A DNA stretch of 64,000 bases from Liopterus haemorrhoidalis. Its lineage: Eukaryota; Arthropoda; Insecta; Coleoptera; Dytiscidae. The stretch is from NCBI GenBank assembly GCA_963971575.1, contig OZ020618.1, forward strand, positions 47,072,509-47,136,508. The letters run 5' to 3'. Each line of letters opens with the position of its first letter. The stretch's first letter is position 1. Shown in pieces: positions 9,665 through 21,757 of the stretch. Under the pieces are notes generated by a model, which had not been told where the DNA came from, made no database searches, and worked only from the letters and a program-made list of their open reading frames with translations. Position numbers and translations under genes: made by a program.

Positions 9665-9935
9665 AAAAATGTACCTAGAGTAAGTAGAATCTTGGATCCA
9701 TCAGTATATATAAAATAGCTATTTTCGTATATTTGTTTTATGACCTGGAATTTATTTTTTATGATATTTTGATATTTTTTGTTATTGTGTAAGAAGCTTA
9801 AGTTAATTTTTGCTATATGAATAAGCCATGGAGGTTTTTGGAGCATTAATTTGTTTGCATGATTGCTATGGTGGTATTTATAGAATTCATTACTTGGTGT
9901 ATGCTTGCTTGGAAGGGGACCAATGTAGCACATGA
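9665..9935 (-). pseudogene. LINE RNase H fragment (I/R1-like)
   Basis: The minus strand encodes LQKPPWLIHIAKINLSFLHN, then KNKFQVIKQIYENSYFIYTDGSK. PPW...INLSLL followed by a spacer and YTDGSK is the start of the RNase H domain in I/R1-type non-LTR retrotransposons; D of YTDGS is the first catalytic Asp. The frame is lost immediately after GSK, and family A begins next to it. Only this piece remains. Confidence 0.7.
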
Positions 9936-10914
9936 TTATTTATTTTATAATCAACTTAACTGAACTTAATTGAATTTATCTCGTGCTAAGGACGGCTACT
10001 CTGCTATTAGTGTACAAATATACCCTTTATTCTGCTCTATTAAATGTCAATACGCTTGATTCCTTGCGCCTGTTTTATTTAATTATTTATTATTTAATTA
10101 GCTCAAACAAAGCTAAATCTATCTTTAATTTGATAAAAAAAATTGGTAAAAGTATGGCAACCAGCATACTTTTACCTAATTTCTCATAGTATGAATGATA
10201 TTAGGAGGAATTATTCGTACTAATAGAACATTGCCTGAATTCTCTTTTTTGCAATTAGCTATTTACAAATGCTGGAACTGTTTGTCAGTGTCTAAGTTAT
10301 GGTTAGTTGGCTGGCGCTCTGTCAGAGTAACCGGATTGAAAACCCACCAAGTTAGAACACAATAGGCGCGATGTTTTTTAAGTGGTCGCTAAAAACATCC
10401 CATGTATCAAACATTCCTCTTAAAATACAATTTACACAAATTTCTTAAACATTCAAACAAACAAAGCATTCTAGACGGTGAATCCCTAAAGACGTGTTTT
10501 TGTTATCTAAACCGAGAAGAAAAAAACATCGTCCCCGAAAAAGAATAAGACAGTTGAAATTCTGACAATAACGGGCTGAATTCCCCGAACAAGAATCTCC
10601 TCGAAGTTGGCGGCGGTGGTCGCGCCAGTGCCGGTAAACATTGTATTGAGGGTCTCTAGCCCGACGTACAGATCTCGATTATCTCAGGAATAAGTCGACG
10701 TGACTCGAATTCAGCTCCATCTATGGTTCATCCACAGAAACAAACGTTACATTTCACCTATAAAAAAGTGTTTAGTATTATTTTTTAACCGTTTAGCTAA
10801 GGGTGTGCAAGCCTGTAACCTTAATATTGTAACTTTCTGTGAGATAAATTTGTCAATCATCGACTCGAACAACTTATTATTTATAGTTGATGGTGTAGGT
10901 CGTTATAAAATAAA
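9936..10914. other. Unassigned DNA with weak tRNA-like block
   Basis: No recognisable gene. Near 10300-10350 TGGTTAGTTGG and GGATTGAAAACCC resemble A and B boxes of a SINE on the plus strand. Bases 10560-10690 are richer in G/C than the surroundings without a conserved frame. Confidence 0.35.
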
Positions 10915-11131
10915 TAATTAAATAAATAATAGGTTCCCAACGCGTAGATAGGCATATAAGGGACATAGAGGGTAAGTTCTCCGTTGCTAGACCGCCGGTC
11001 ATATATATAAAAGCCACGTGGTCAGTGTGACGTTTCGACCGGTCTTATTATCCCTGAATGCACAGGTATTCATTTATAAGTATTAAATACTTGAGACTGA
11101 GTCGACCCCAGAGCTGTCGGCACAATATTGG
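10915..11131 (-). repeat. SINE-like repeat R3, copy 1
   Basis: On the plus strand the unit reads AATAATAGGTTCCCAACG, then GTGTGACGTTTCGACCGG and TAAGTATTAAATACTT, ending GCACAATATTGGAAG. Copies lie at 14385 and 38815, with a partial one at 43950. In the 43950 and 38815 copies a B-box-like sequence follows, and the opposite end runs into (AAAT)n. Minus-strand orientation with a tRNA-like head and a short-repeat tail is what a SINE would show. Here the head is replaced by a mariner. Confidence 0.55.
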
Positions 11132-11912
11132 AAGCTAGTTCTTGCAAATTTTGACGGGTCATCAAAGAAGTGTGTGGTCTTGCGTTATCATGATGACAGA
11201 CAACACCTTTCCTATTATTCAATTCGGGCCGTTCTCTTTCAATTGCCTGGCGTAATCTCTCTAGTTGTCCACAGTAGAGTTGAGAATCAATCGTCTGACC
11301 AACTGGAAGTAGCTCATGGTGGACGATTCGTTTCCAGTCTCACCACACACACAGCATCACCTTGTTCGGCGTTAATCCTCGCTTCGCGAACGCTTGTGGC
11401 GGCTCATCATCCCTTGTCCACGATCTTTTACGCTTCCGTCTATCGTACGTGATCCATTTTTCATCACCGGTTATGACACGTTTCAGAAATGGCTCGATTT
11501 CATTGCGTTTCAGCAGCGCATCGCAGATGTTAATTCGGTCTATCATGTTTTTCGCGCTCAACTCATGAGGAACCCATATATCGATCTTCTTTTTGTAGCC
11601 AGCTTTCCGTAAATAGTTCAAAACAGTTTTGTAATCAATGCCTAGCTCCGTAGCAATATCGACACTGCTGATATGTCTATCTTGCTGGACTTTTTCAAGA
11701 ATGTCATCAGCTTTTTCACTGATTGGACGACCAAAGCGTGAGTCATCTTTAACATTAAAATTACCAGAACGAAAGCGAGCGAACCATTTCCGCGCAACAG
11801 ATTTTGATAAAGTACCTTCACCGAACACAGCACACATTTTTTCATAAGCCTGCTTCGCTTTGTCCTAATAATATTGCAAAATATGGCGCAATTTTTCGTT
11901 ACTTTTCTCCAT
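11132..11912 (-). pseudogene. mariner transposase with two stop codons, third Asp lost
   Basis: The frame starts at ATG 11912 (MEKSNEKLRHILQYY) and runs through the two helix-turn-helix regions to the catalytic core. First Asp is in VITGDEKW, second in VCHHDNARPHTS. It is broken by TAG at 11865-11867 and by TGA at 11340-11342; the second replaces the second Trp of the family's WW. The frame leaves the family after QNLQELA, so the SPDLAPSD segment with the third Asp is absent. Inactive, but close to the family elsewhere. Confidence 0.9.
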
Positions 11913-12096
11913 TTTCAAACGTAAACAACTTTCCAACTACTGCACAAATTTTGATGTTCAGGCACTCAAAGTAACGCTCGAACTTTTACCTTTCCAAGAA
12001 GTGCTTAGTGGTGTCGCTGCGATCTGTGTTTCCTGAGTTATTTGCAATTGGCGCCGTCTATCGGCAAAAACGCCACGAACTTTTTCCCAGACCTGA
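11132..12096 (-). mobile_element. mariner element, 3' truncated
   Basis: The 5' terminal sequence on the minus strand is TCAGGTCTGGGAAAAAGTTC after a TA at 12097-12098, typical of mariner. About 180 bases of leader precede the transposase. The element stops at about 11132, where repeat R3 begins, so the 3' third and its terminal repeat are missing. Confidence 0.85.
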
Positions 12097-13181
12097 TATT
12101 TGCTTCGTATTTAAATCTTCATTGAACGAATAAGAAATATATTGATGAATGGTTCTTCACTACTATAAATGATTTATTTCTCTTTGATACCTGAAGATTG
12201 GAATGGGTCAAAGAACCCACATATAGGAAACACAGCAGGAAAAATTATAAGCAAATATGCATTTATCGTAAAAATAAATATGTTTTACACATTTTGACAA
12301 GTAACAAATGAAGCCTATTAATGCATATAGATAATGTAACAAAATGTTATTTTTGAAAAATCAAATAACTGTACAATTATAAGTATGCCAAATTTCACCT
12401 CTCTAGGTATTTGGCCACAATTTCTACCGTACAGGGAGACAAACATATGAGTGACGTTATAAGGATTTTTTGGTCATACCAACGAAACCCTAAAAAGTAG
12501 TATAAGGATGAAGTGTAATGGTTGGCTAAATGGATGAAGGATACAAGCGAGAAGCGATAACATTATTCATCAAATACGCATTTTATTCACTGTTTCATAA
12601 TAAAACTGAGAATTTCCTACTTTTTTATTGCGGTAAATATTTTTTATGTGACAGCCAATCAACACAGGGGCCTATATTCTGCGGAATTGAATTACAAAAT
12701 TGCTGTTTTATAGTACTACTAAAATGTCCGGACGCAATACTTGACGGAATTAACTACACTCGATAAAATTTGCACAAAAATCATATTTAAATGCAATAAA
12801 CAAACAGTTTGTTATTCGTTTCGATATCTACTACCCGATTTTAAAACACATTAAATTATAATGGACTCAAATTGAATCTCGTGGAACGGCTTTGAATATA
12901 ATTGCTATTCTTAGTTCAACAACTATACTATTATGGAGAGCTTTTCGAAACATTCCAACAAACAGGCTATCACGAATTTGATAAAAGTGAATGGTATGCT
13001 TTACCATAAAGCTGCGTACACACTTAACCGTACCTATACACACAACAGATTATAAGTTTCTTATACAAAACTAATAACCTGAAATATAATGAATAACAAT
13101 CTTTACATCAAAAGATGCAGTGATTTTTAATCTAATTAATTTTTAATTGTAGAAAAAAAAAGTTGTAAAAATGTTCAGTGA
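12097..13181. other. Unassigned DNA with a family A remnant
   Basis: Bases 12340-12500 keep the family A ending (TATGCCAAATTTCACC, TTTGGCCACAATTTCTACCG, then TAAGGATTTTTTGGTC and GAAACCCTAAAAA), with a decayed tetranucleotide tract. The remainder shows no gene. Confidence 0.45.
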
Positions 13182-13235
13182 ATGTTGGAAGTTTGTATTT
13201 TTACAGTTGGTATCTTAACATATTGTAAATTCATT

Positions 13236-13919
13236 ATGGCGCCGTATACAGTGCAGCAACGCATAAATATCGTGCAAGTTTATTATGAAAACAGGCGATC
13301 AGTTACTATTATGCGAAGAAAACTTCGACCACTTTTGGACGGAAAAATGTGCCAAGTGAGCGTGCAATTCGTGAACTACTGCAAAAAATTTAAACAAGTG
13401 GTATGCTTATTGTTACACCAAGAGTTCGCTATCAACGCACAGGTCGTTCAGGTGAAAATATTGCTTGTATACGTTATAGAGTGCAAGAAGAACCAAGCAC
13501 GTCAATTCGTCACCGTTCACAGCAATTGAATCTTTCATATGGCACTACTAAACGAATTAAAAAAAAGACCTGCATTTAAAGGCGTATAAAATTCAACTGA
13601 CGCAAGAACTGAAAGCAGCGGACCACCAGAAATGCCGTACATTTGTGAACTGGGTTTTAGAAAACACAAAAGTCCTGGTCATGGAACGAGGTCTTGCGAT
13701 CTAACCCCATTAGACTTTTTTCTCTGATGCTATTTGAAGGAAAGGGTCTATGTCAACAAGCCTGCTACGATTCCGGAACTAAAAGAGAACATCAGACGTG
13801 TAATTGCTGAAATTGAACCGCATTTATTGGAACGATTACGCAAAACTTCGCTAAGAGAATGGTATCATGTCAGCGGAGTCGTGGAGGGCATTTGGCCGAA
13901 TTTTTGTCGAAAAATATAA
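13236..13919 (+). pseudogene. DD36D-type transposase, internally deleted
   Basis: The N-terminus MAPYTVQQRINIVQVYYENR and the next HTH region are intact to about 13390. The homology then hops frames. At 13560-13650 KDLHLKAYKIQLTQELKAAD is the same segment as the element at base 1. Between about 13680 and 13690 some 130 codons holding the first two catalytic Asp are missing, and the frame resumes at DLTPLDFF before YLKERVYVNKPATIPELKEN. It ends with a TAA at 13917-13919. The ATG at 13236 fits the family start. Confidence 0.8.
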
Positions 13920-14338
13920 AGTTCTAAATTTGAGATAATAATTACGCCATAGATACGGAGATATTTAAGGAAGATATGGAGGAAGAAAGAAGTAAATATT
14001 ATGTGTGTGAATTAATTCGGTCCGTTTTTTTCTTCCAGAAAAGACTTTATTATGAAAAAATACACTATACAAAGTATTTGCCATCGCTTGCTATTATTTT
14101 TTTCCATCTATCTGGCAGTTGTATTCCGTGACGGAAAAACAACTCGTCCTTCGAAGCGATCCATTCATTGAGCAATTTCTCTATTTCTTCATAATTTTTC
14201 AAGTGCTGACCCGAAAGCCCGTGTGCTATCGATCTGAATAATCTGATGGTGAAGATTGACATAACCCCCGCGCCCCTCGGATACGTTGCGTTCACGCAGT
14301 AAGCTAAATAAATATAAAATTTCTTTTGAGACACCTTG
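13920..14338 (+). mobile_element. Trailer of the DD36D-type element with a mariner piece inside
   Basis: The right end (TTTTGAGACACCTTG then TA at 14339-14340) matches the end at 865. Between the transposase stop and this end lies a mariner tail on the opposite strand, so the trailer was a target for insertion. I do not find the left terminal repeat upstream of 13236. Confidence 0.7.
14065..14250 (-). pseudogene. mariner transposase, C-terminal fragment
   Basis: The minus strand reads IRLFRSIAHGLSGQHLKNYE, then LLNEWIASKDELFFRHGI and RWKKIIASDGKYFV. This is the C-terminal 60 residues of a mariner transposase of a lineage distinct from those at 11132, 31065 and 42100. Upstream the frame runs into unrelated sequence. 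Confidence 0.75.
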
Positions 14339-14384
14339 TATTTGCCGCCTTATATGAATGTTATCAGCATATTTCTTAAGACTA

Positions 14385-14520
14385 AAAAATAAATAATAGG
14401 TTCACAACGGCTAGATAGGCGTATAAGGGGCAGAGAAGGTAAGTTCTCCATTTCTAGATCTCCAGCCATAGACATGCAAAACAACGGGGTCAGTGTAGCG
14501 TCTCGAGCGTTCTCGACTCA
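14385..14520 (-). repeat. SINE-like repeat R3, copy 2 (partial)
   Basis: AATAATAGGTTCACAACGG to GGTCAGTGTAGCGTCTCG parallels 10915-11035. It stops before the TAAGTATTAAATACTT motif. Confidence 0.6.
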
Positions 14521-15479
14521 TTTAAAAAGTAAAAAGACTAATTATGTCCTAATTATTGATATAACAAATGCCAAAATAAAAATGCAACATATTGCATGTT
14601 CCGTACAGCATATAAAAAGTTATTTTTCTTCTACATACTTGATTAATACATATTAAAAGCATTAAAAGTAATATTTATATATTTCTTACAATTTTATTTG
14701 TAAACGTATACGTAGTTAAAACTATTTACGTCCATCTTAATAATGATTTTCTTTCCTGAAAGAAAATATGAATTACACTGATTGCAGTACCCCCATTAGA
14801 GTTTTCCACGAGCCGCCGCTTACCGTAACTAAGTAATTTACACAATATAACAAAATACCTACAAATATATTTGTAGAATGAAGCATTAGCTACAATTTGT
14901 CGCGTCGTACGCAAATATTAATCAATTGGTTTACACAATGCCGTCCATAATGTAATTTTTTTATTATCTCTTACGGTTTTGTTGGTCTATTAGTCTGTCA
15001 TGTGTCTGTCTGACAGACAACACCAAAAAAAGAGTTAAGCCTGAGAAAAATTGCATAGTGAAAATTAAAATGTGTTTTAGTTTCTATTGTCTAATACCCA
15101 AAATAATTATTCCATATCAAAATTAAAATTTGAAACTACATATATCAAAATTAGCATTAACACATCATAATAAGAGGAACAAAATGTTGTATTATTGTTA
15201 ATAATAGTCATAAATCATAATATTCTCACACAATTTGAGATACAAAACTTCAATTAACATATCTTTTTAATTTACCAGTACAAGGTGAGTTCATTCTCAT
15301 CATTACAAATATTCCCGTCAGGGGGAGAATATAATTGAATAGGGACCAGCAATTAAAAACAATTTGTCATTTCATGAATTCCATTTTCATTTACTTGTCA
15401 GAAGTGTCGTTGAACTTAAATATGGATGAAGATATTGTTAAATTACATTTGGTAATTAGAAAATAGAACATATATGGGC
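14521..15479. other. Unassigned AT-rich DNA
   Basis: No gene recognised. A short palindrome GTGTCTGTCTGACAGACAAC is present at 15001-15021. Confidence 0.4.
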
Positions 15480-15640
15480 CATGGAAGATGAGAAAAAGAG
15501 AGACAATTGTAGATTATACAAATTAATCGAGGTGTTTGCAATAATGCCCCGTTATCGAGAACTATCCATATTTCTTCTTAAAATTCGTTTTATTCTAGAA
15601 AAGTTGTCAATTATAATGTCTTTATTTGCTTGTTGATCAT
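15480..15640 (+). repeat. Repeat X, copy 1
   Basis: GAGAGACAATTGTAGATTAT, CCCGTTATCGAGAACTATCC and ATAATGTCTTTATTTGCTTG recur inverted at 34197-34372. No coding content is seen. In the other copy two LINE tails border the repeat. Confidence 0.65.
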
Positions 15641-15669
15641 TATCATCATCATTCTTCATCCATTCTAAT

Positions 15670-16000
15670 TCTCTGCTGGATCTATATTCAGTCTATAGGC
15701 CTCCCCTTAAAAGATTTCAGTTTTCTCTGTATTAAACTTCTTGCAGTCAATTCGTAGATTTATTCCTTTCAGTCTAGTGGACGATTTTCCCCAGCTACTT
15801 TTATCTGCCTATGGTTTCCACCTAAGAATCCTTTTGGACCATCTGTCATCTATTATTCTAGCTAGATGGCCTGTCCATTTTCTTAACATGGTAAATACTT
15901 TTACAACGATGTTGATTGCTTTTGTATGTTGACAAATTGCAGCATTTGGTATTTTATCCCTCAGTGTTAAACCAAGTATGGCCCGTTCCATGGCCCTTTA
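15670..16000 (-). pseudogene. LINE reverse transcriptase tail (RTE-like), fragment
   Basis: The minus strand reads MERAILGLTLRDKIPNAAIC, then LRKWTGHLARIIDDRWSKRI. This is the widely seen C-terminal region of insect endonuclease-reverse transcriptases: ERAMLGISLRDRIRN, KWQWAGHIARR.DNRWS. It ends at a stop after LRWKP. Confidence 0.8.
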
Positions 16001-16689
16001 GTTTACTTGCAGTTTTCTAGCAGAAAATTTAGTCAGTGTTGCGGTTTTCGCCCTGTACTTTAAGAAAAGCATAACAAATAGTTCAAAAGCTTTTTTTAGG
16101 GCACATTGGACTATAATTTTTAAAAAAATCCGTGATTTACATAATGCTGCTCATACTTGTGATCTTCTTCTTAGATTTTGCACGTTCTATTTTCTCTGTC
16201 AACTTGTATTTCTTCCCAAGATACTTGTAAACATTAAATTCTACTACATTAACTCAATGCTAGCATTATCGATTTTCAACGCCTCGCTCAATACAAATTT
16301 TGTCATAATTTTATTTTGTTATTTATTTATCTTAAGACCTACCTTGCAGCAATTGGAATTTACCCTGGACACAATCTAATACAGAATATAATCTTCTTCT
16401 TGTGAAACGATTTTCTAGACACAGTACAAGCTTTTATACATACTTTTATTAATTCCAGGGCAGCCTTTTCTTCTAGTTAGAAGAGTTGTGACCTATGATG
16501 TCGTTTTCATATCGATCTAACGGCTTCAATATTTTGCCTTTGTTGTGGTTTGTAAATAGCTATCGCTGCTGTGTGCCAAAAATTTTAACTATCTTTCTTG
16601 TTGTTTCCATTTAGTCTGTCCATCTGGTAGGAAACTAACCACGAGCACTTTTTTCGTCAAATTTTCCATTTAGAAATAATCTCTACAGC
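16001..16689. other. Unassigned DNA, probably decayed LINE
   Basis: No frame is clear, but related LINE tails flank the stretch on both sides on the same strand. Confidence 0.35.
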
Positions 16690-16906
16690 TTATCCCTGCT
16701 TTGTTATTATACACGGCCAAAAAGAGTTACTATTCTGCTGTGAACTGTTGTCCAAAATCTTATAAGTTTTCTGATTATTTGTGTATTTAATTCTCTTTTT
16801 CGTCCATACTCGTAGTAGTCTTCCCCAAGACCACATTTCGCAGGAATGTACTTTGTCCATATCGTTCTTTCTCATTAAAAATGATTCAGAGGCATGCAGC
16901 ATGACA
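16690..16906 (-). pseudogene. LINE reverse transcriptase tail, second fragment
   Basis: The minus strand reads MLHASESFLMRKNDMDKVHS, CEMWSWGRLLRVWTKKRIKY and TNNQKTYKILDN. It matches the region LYGCEAW...EMWCYRRMLRI.W..R.TN of RTE/CR1-type LINE tails. It differs from the piece at 15670 and is interrupted upstream by the hAT MITE at 16915. Confidence 0.7.
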
Positions 16907-16914
16907 GCTTAGAC

Positions 16915-17119
16915 CAGGGGTCGGCAAACTTTAGAGGCTAAAGAACCAAATTCACCCTTTACGGCATCTGGAAACATTTTAAAGAGCCATAAATATGTTT
17001 TAATACATGATTTTTTGAATATTTTCTAAATTTTATTCCTTATCAACTTAATTTGAAGAGCCACACGAATGTCCTCAAAGAGCCGTATACCTCAAAGAGC
17101 CGTGGTCTGCCGACCCCTG
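16915..17119. mobile_element. 205-bp hAT MITE
   Basis: Termini CAGGGGTCGGCAAAC and (inverted) CAGGGGTCGGCAGAC, flanked by GCTTAGAC (16907-16914) and GCCTAGAC (17120-17127), seven of eight bases matching. AAAGAGCC words repeat in the right half. The ends look like the widespread hAT group whose termini read CAGGGGTCGGC. It is inserted in LINE sequence. Confidence 0.9.
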
Positions 17120-17366
17120 GCCTAGACAAACCGTTTCATTATCATTATTTGGTTTTCTTAGCGATTTGTCAGTCTTAACATATTCCAATAGATTTCTTTT
17201 GGTTTTTCTTATTATTTTTGTACTCGTTTTTATTTTGGGTATTATACAAAATCCAGAGTTGTCAAATTCTTATTATGTTCGTGTTTGTACGTACGTTTGT
17301 GTTCGTACATACGTTCTCGTTTCTTCGTTTCATTTCCAATAGTTTTTCCACCTGTTCCTATTCTGG

Positions 17367-17663
17367 TTAAGAGATTTCACTTCGTTCCACTTGACATTCC
17401 TTCCTTCTGTTAAGTTTTTCATCAGTCCGTGCCATGATTATCTGAGTCTTCCGACTTTTCCTTTGGGCGGCAATTTTGCTTCCTAGGCTGTACGAGCCAT
17501 TCCTCCACCCCCCATTCTCAGCAAAATATTTTATGTCCAAATGTACAAACCACCTTAGCTGCCCTTCCAATATGCTTGTTCCCACCAATTTTGTTTTAAC
17601 CTTTCTTCTAAATACTTCATTTCTGAATCGGCCTCTTCTGAGGTTTCTTCCCATATTTTTCAC
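17367..17663 (-). pseudogene. LINE reverse transcriptase tail, third fragment
   Basis: The minus strand reads RRGRFRNEVFRRKVKTKLVG, then EGQLRWFVHLD. It parallels the LINE motif RNEVIR...V...I.E..LRWFGHV. A continuation QRKSRKTQIIMARTDEKLNR shows the usual basic stretch. The frame is decayed. Confidence 0.6.
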
Positions 17664-17679
17664 CTTGTTTACTTATTAT

Positions 17680-18850
17680 TAAAATAGAATTGCTTAACGC
17701 AATTGCGTTGAGCGCTTTGTAACTTTTACTAACAAATCTTGTGTTATCCGGCGTCTTTTTGTAAATATTTCTTGCTATGACGTAATTTTTAAAGAATTTT
17801 TTAATAAAATTTTATCCCGCAAAAAACAACAATTTAGTTATCTAATTGGTGTAATTTAGAAAAATAATAATGTAGCAACATGCCCTTGAGTTGTATCTTG
17901 ATTATATCTGATTTATTGAGTTGTTTAAATCGATTTTAAACTTCCTGTAATATATACGTTTAACACCTTTTTGTAACAGATATCCTTAATTAAGAGAATT
18001 TGTAGAAAAACTTGAATAATTGGTAAAAACTCACTTTCTAGGAATGCGATTTCAAAAATGGGTTAAAATAAAAAAATATTAATAGGGCCGGACTAACTTT
18101 GACAAGTTTTTGTTGATACTTCTGTTAAGGCTCCTAGATTTAAAAACATGCAAAAACTCAAATTTTTAACAAGTGTCCAATAGGTTTAATATGACGATAT
18201 GCACACGAAATGCACATGCAAATAATGATTGTGGTAAACATACAGTGGTGGTAAAAAGTCTTGTATCATCCTGCAGATTTTACGTTTCTCAAATATTTTT
18301 ATTCTTTATACTGGAATTTTTTATATTTCTTTGTATAATAATGCTTACTTAATCATTAGTAATATACCTAGTTACCTTTCCGAAGAGTTCTGGTGTAGTT
18401 ATGTACTAATTAGCCAACTATGCAAAAGCTTTAACAAAGGATTCGGTTTCGACATTAAGGGATGATTTCTTCTTCTCGTTTGAGCACTGTCAGTCCGATT
18501 GACTTTTGACCTCACTCGCGTAAGTCTTCCATTTTAATCTATTAATTGTCAGGTCTTCCCATGTGTCTTATATACCAAGAATGTTAGATCTTTGGTTAGC
18601 TAATCTTTTTATCTCTTGCGAGGTTTTTTAAATGTAATGTAATTAACCTTACTTACATTGTTCGGAAACAAGAAACTGATGATTAAGTTATCAAAATTTA
18701 CTGATAGTTATTTTTATTATTAAATATTATGTACTACATTGTATTTTACAATTATTAACTTACCATTAATAATAATTATAATTTTTGCCTTTCGTCTTAA
18801 AATCTAGTCTCCTTCTCCTTTAGTTAATGTCTTCGTTGACTCCTTTCCTT
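17680..18850. other. Unassigned AT-rich DNA
   Basis: I see no gene. The last 130 bases before the next LINE fragment are AT-rich with AATAATAATT words and may be its 3' tail. Confidence 0.4.
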
Positions 18851-18856
18851 AATTTC

Positions 18857-19396
18857 CTACCTTCTGTTTTTCACTTCTTTCATCCATTCATACCCCCTTC
18901 CTGTTTCATTCAAAATTTCCTTTCTCGTTTCCGTCCTGTGTCGTATTTCTTCACATTCTTCTAACAAATGTTCTATTGTCTCCTTACCTTCCCTGCACAT
19001 TCTACATGTTCTTTCTTCCTCCTTCATCCAAAAATTATTGTCCCTCTCCTCATTTCCACATCTAAATCTCGCTATCACTTTTTTCTTCTCTCTACTGCCT
19101 TTTTCTGTCAAATACTGTGATTTTCTCACCGTCCAGGTCTTTTCATATTTGCTGTTATATCTTGATTCTCTTATTTTTGTATCTTGCTCCGTTTGTTGTA
19201 TGTCGATCATTCGCTCTGTTACTTCGTGCCCCAATTCTTCTCCATTCATTCTTTGTAGTGTTCCCGCTGTTGTTGAGTAGCCACAATATTCGCACATTTC
19301 CTTCCTTTCCTTTTCCCATCTTGATTGAAGGAATTCCGATTCTGAACTCTCCATTATGATTCGATCAAAATTTACTACTACTCCTGCTTTTCCCAA
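18857..19396 (-). pseudogene. LINE ORF2 C-terminal region with CCHC knuckle
   Basis: The minus strand keeps 179 open codons. Residues 110-160 read ARFRCGNEERDNNFWMKEEE then RTCRMCREGKETIEHLLEEC. The C-x2-C-x8-H-x4-C pattern is the zinc knuckle at the end of R1/I/Jockey-type ORF2 proteins. RT and endonuclease domains are absent, so this is a 5'-truncated copy. Same family type as the pieces at 34373-35600 and 46504-47631, but clearly diverged. Confidence 0.85.
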
Positions 19397-19399
19397 CTA

Positions 19400-21600
19400 A
19401 CTTGTTCAGTCGTACATTTTTGCACAACTAAACGAGGTATGTATTACAATTTTCTAAATGATCTGTTAAACGGATAAAACTAGTTATAAAAAAATCATTG
19501 CATTAGCAATTTCTTTTTGCATTTTCACTTTTTTCAGATACCGTGAGTTCTTTAACCAACTGAGGATTTCAGCTGTACCTTGTTAAGCTTGAACGTAAAT
19601 CCGTTGCTGTAGCAATAATAGAGAAATTAAAAAAACAGTCCGAGTCCTATTAAACTGTCTGAAATACGTGATTAAAATGTTATAAATTACAGCATTTGAA
19701 TACCTGCAGATTACATGTTAATTAAGCTAGTACCAATTTTAAGTGTGCCACATACATCCAAACATGAATATCTTGCACGAAACTGAGAACTCAATTACAA
19801 CAACCAAACCAGTGGTTGTCAGTTGAAAACATGTTTGTTACAAACATGATTCTAGACCATATGAAGTGGTGTTGTGAGGGTGTTATTCGCGTATCAGTTG
19901 CAGCAGTTGCTACTTTGACATACAGGCAGGCACTAATTATTGCCAGACTTGTAATTATTGGTATGCTCTAACAAGAAGAGTGCGTGTTTGCTTGTTCTCG
20001 GTTTGGTAGCGTGCGTTCACAAACTACTCGTGTCGTGTATGGGGGCAGAGATGTAAATAACAGGGACGGATTTACCCACTGGCTGCCGTAAATCGAACCC
20101 TTACACAAATAACTCTATTTAGTAACATACAAAATATTACGGCAACGGTGGTCTTTTAATTTCTTCATCGCCAAATACTTATCCAGCTCAGGAAAATAAA
20201 CTAAAAACCAAGTAAAGTAAATCAAGATACCAAACAATACTTCTTCGTTTAAAACTGTTGTGTTATAACACGACTTGATTAATTATAACTGTACCATTTA
20301 AAATTAAAAACAAAAGACAGTAAGCCATGTACGAGTATATTGCGTTTACTTTTGTAAAGACAAACAGATCTAATTATTTTGATTACATTTATAACGTATT
20401 ATTGACTTTACATGTAATTAAAAAAAAATCCTTATGCTGTAAAGCAGACTTCAGATTTGTTGGGTGTGATCCATCTCTTTTGCTTTGTTTGCGTTTGAAT
20501 TTTACTTTTTTATTTTTTCTTTCACGGGGGAAGATCGCTATAATTTTTTGAAATATAGCACTTCTTTGGGTACGTTTGCCATCATCAAAGAATAACGGAA
20601 GCCAGTTATGGATGCTAGTTACGGTAGTCCTATGCACACACATTTCTTTTTCCATTAATTTATGTAGTTTGTCTTATATTTTTCATCATTCCAGGGGATG
20701 TGGTCCATTCCAGAAAAGCGTCTAACTACCTAAACTAAGCGTCTAAGAGTCTAAATCTACCGCTTTTCTAATTTCATCACTTCATTCTTTCCTAGGTCTT
20801 CTTCTGAGTCTTCTTTTAGATACCCTAGTTTCGTATACCTTTCTCGTATCTCTTCGTCTATACTTTGGATATGGCCATTCCATCTTAATTGGCCTTCTTC
20901 TATCCCTGCTTATACTAATGATCTTTCCAAGAATTTTTCCCCAGTTACTGTTTATAAATATAATACAATAAATCAAAATATCTAAATTAATATTGAAAAT
21001 ACAATAAACAGATTAATAATGGGACAGCAAAGATAATTCATTCAAATTGGTAATTAATTGGAAGTATTTCTCCTTTATTCCAAAATTTGGTTTAATTGTG
21101 GACAGCTAAATTTTAATATCAGGAGTGGCATCCAACTAAATTCTGTATTTTGTTTTTTTTGTTGTGTAGAGCGAAAATATATTTTTACACAAATGGTCCT
21201 AAACGGCAACAAACAGCAAATCATTTTTTTTAATAAATTTGAGTATTCCTCTTTTTTGCCAACCAGCACAATGCATTGATAATACAGGTGCCCAACGATG
21301 CTAAGGTCCTGGGTTTAAATACCGATCAGGCATGGACTTTTCAACATGAAATATTAGAATTATTCTAGCTAATAACTGCCTTGGTAGACAAGGCCATTAA
21401 CGTGAAATAAAAAAGGAAAGTCTTTGTTTGGCTGTACGAAGTTTGGTCAATGAAATTTTCATAGTCTGAAGTAGATAGTTTTTTTTTACTACTGAAAGGA
21501 TTTTAAACCCTATATTTAATGTGATGTTTCACCAGAGAAATGTAGAGGAAACCGTCTCCTCTCTTTATGAAATTTTTTTAATATATTTTTTTCACACATA
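19400..21600. other. Unassigned DNA with one lone hAT end
   Basis: At 20061 CAGGGACGGATTTACC has the form of a hAT terminus, but I find no partner. Near 21290-21320 GGTTTAAATACC resembles a B box. No coding homology. Confidence 0.35.
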
Positions 21601-21608
21601 CTTTAAAC

Positions 21609-21749
21609 CAGAGTTTCTCAAACTTTTTGAACCGCGGAGCACTTTTCACGAGAAGAATTCGTCGTGGAGCACTACCGTTGCTATATATAGCAAAACTAGT
21701 AGATATCGGAGCACTTGGTGCTCCGCAGAGTACAGTTTGGGAAAATTTG
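21609..21749. mobile_element. 141-bp hAT MITE
   Basis: Flanked by perfect 8-bp duplications CTTTAAAC at 21601-21608 and 21750-21757. The left end CAGAGTTTCTCAAACT and the inverted right end CAAATTTTCCCAAACT match imperfectly. GGAGCAC words occur in both halves. The left end resembles hAT families with CAG.GTTTCTCAA termini. Confidence 0.85.
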
Positions 21750-21757
21750 CTTTAAAC

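Noticed and set aside
11174..11847. Several plus-strand ORFs
   Set aside because: Opposite-strand shadows of the mariner transposase.
15001..15021. GTCTGTCTGACAGACA as a MITE end
   Set aside because: Short palindrome without partner ends or duplication.
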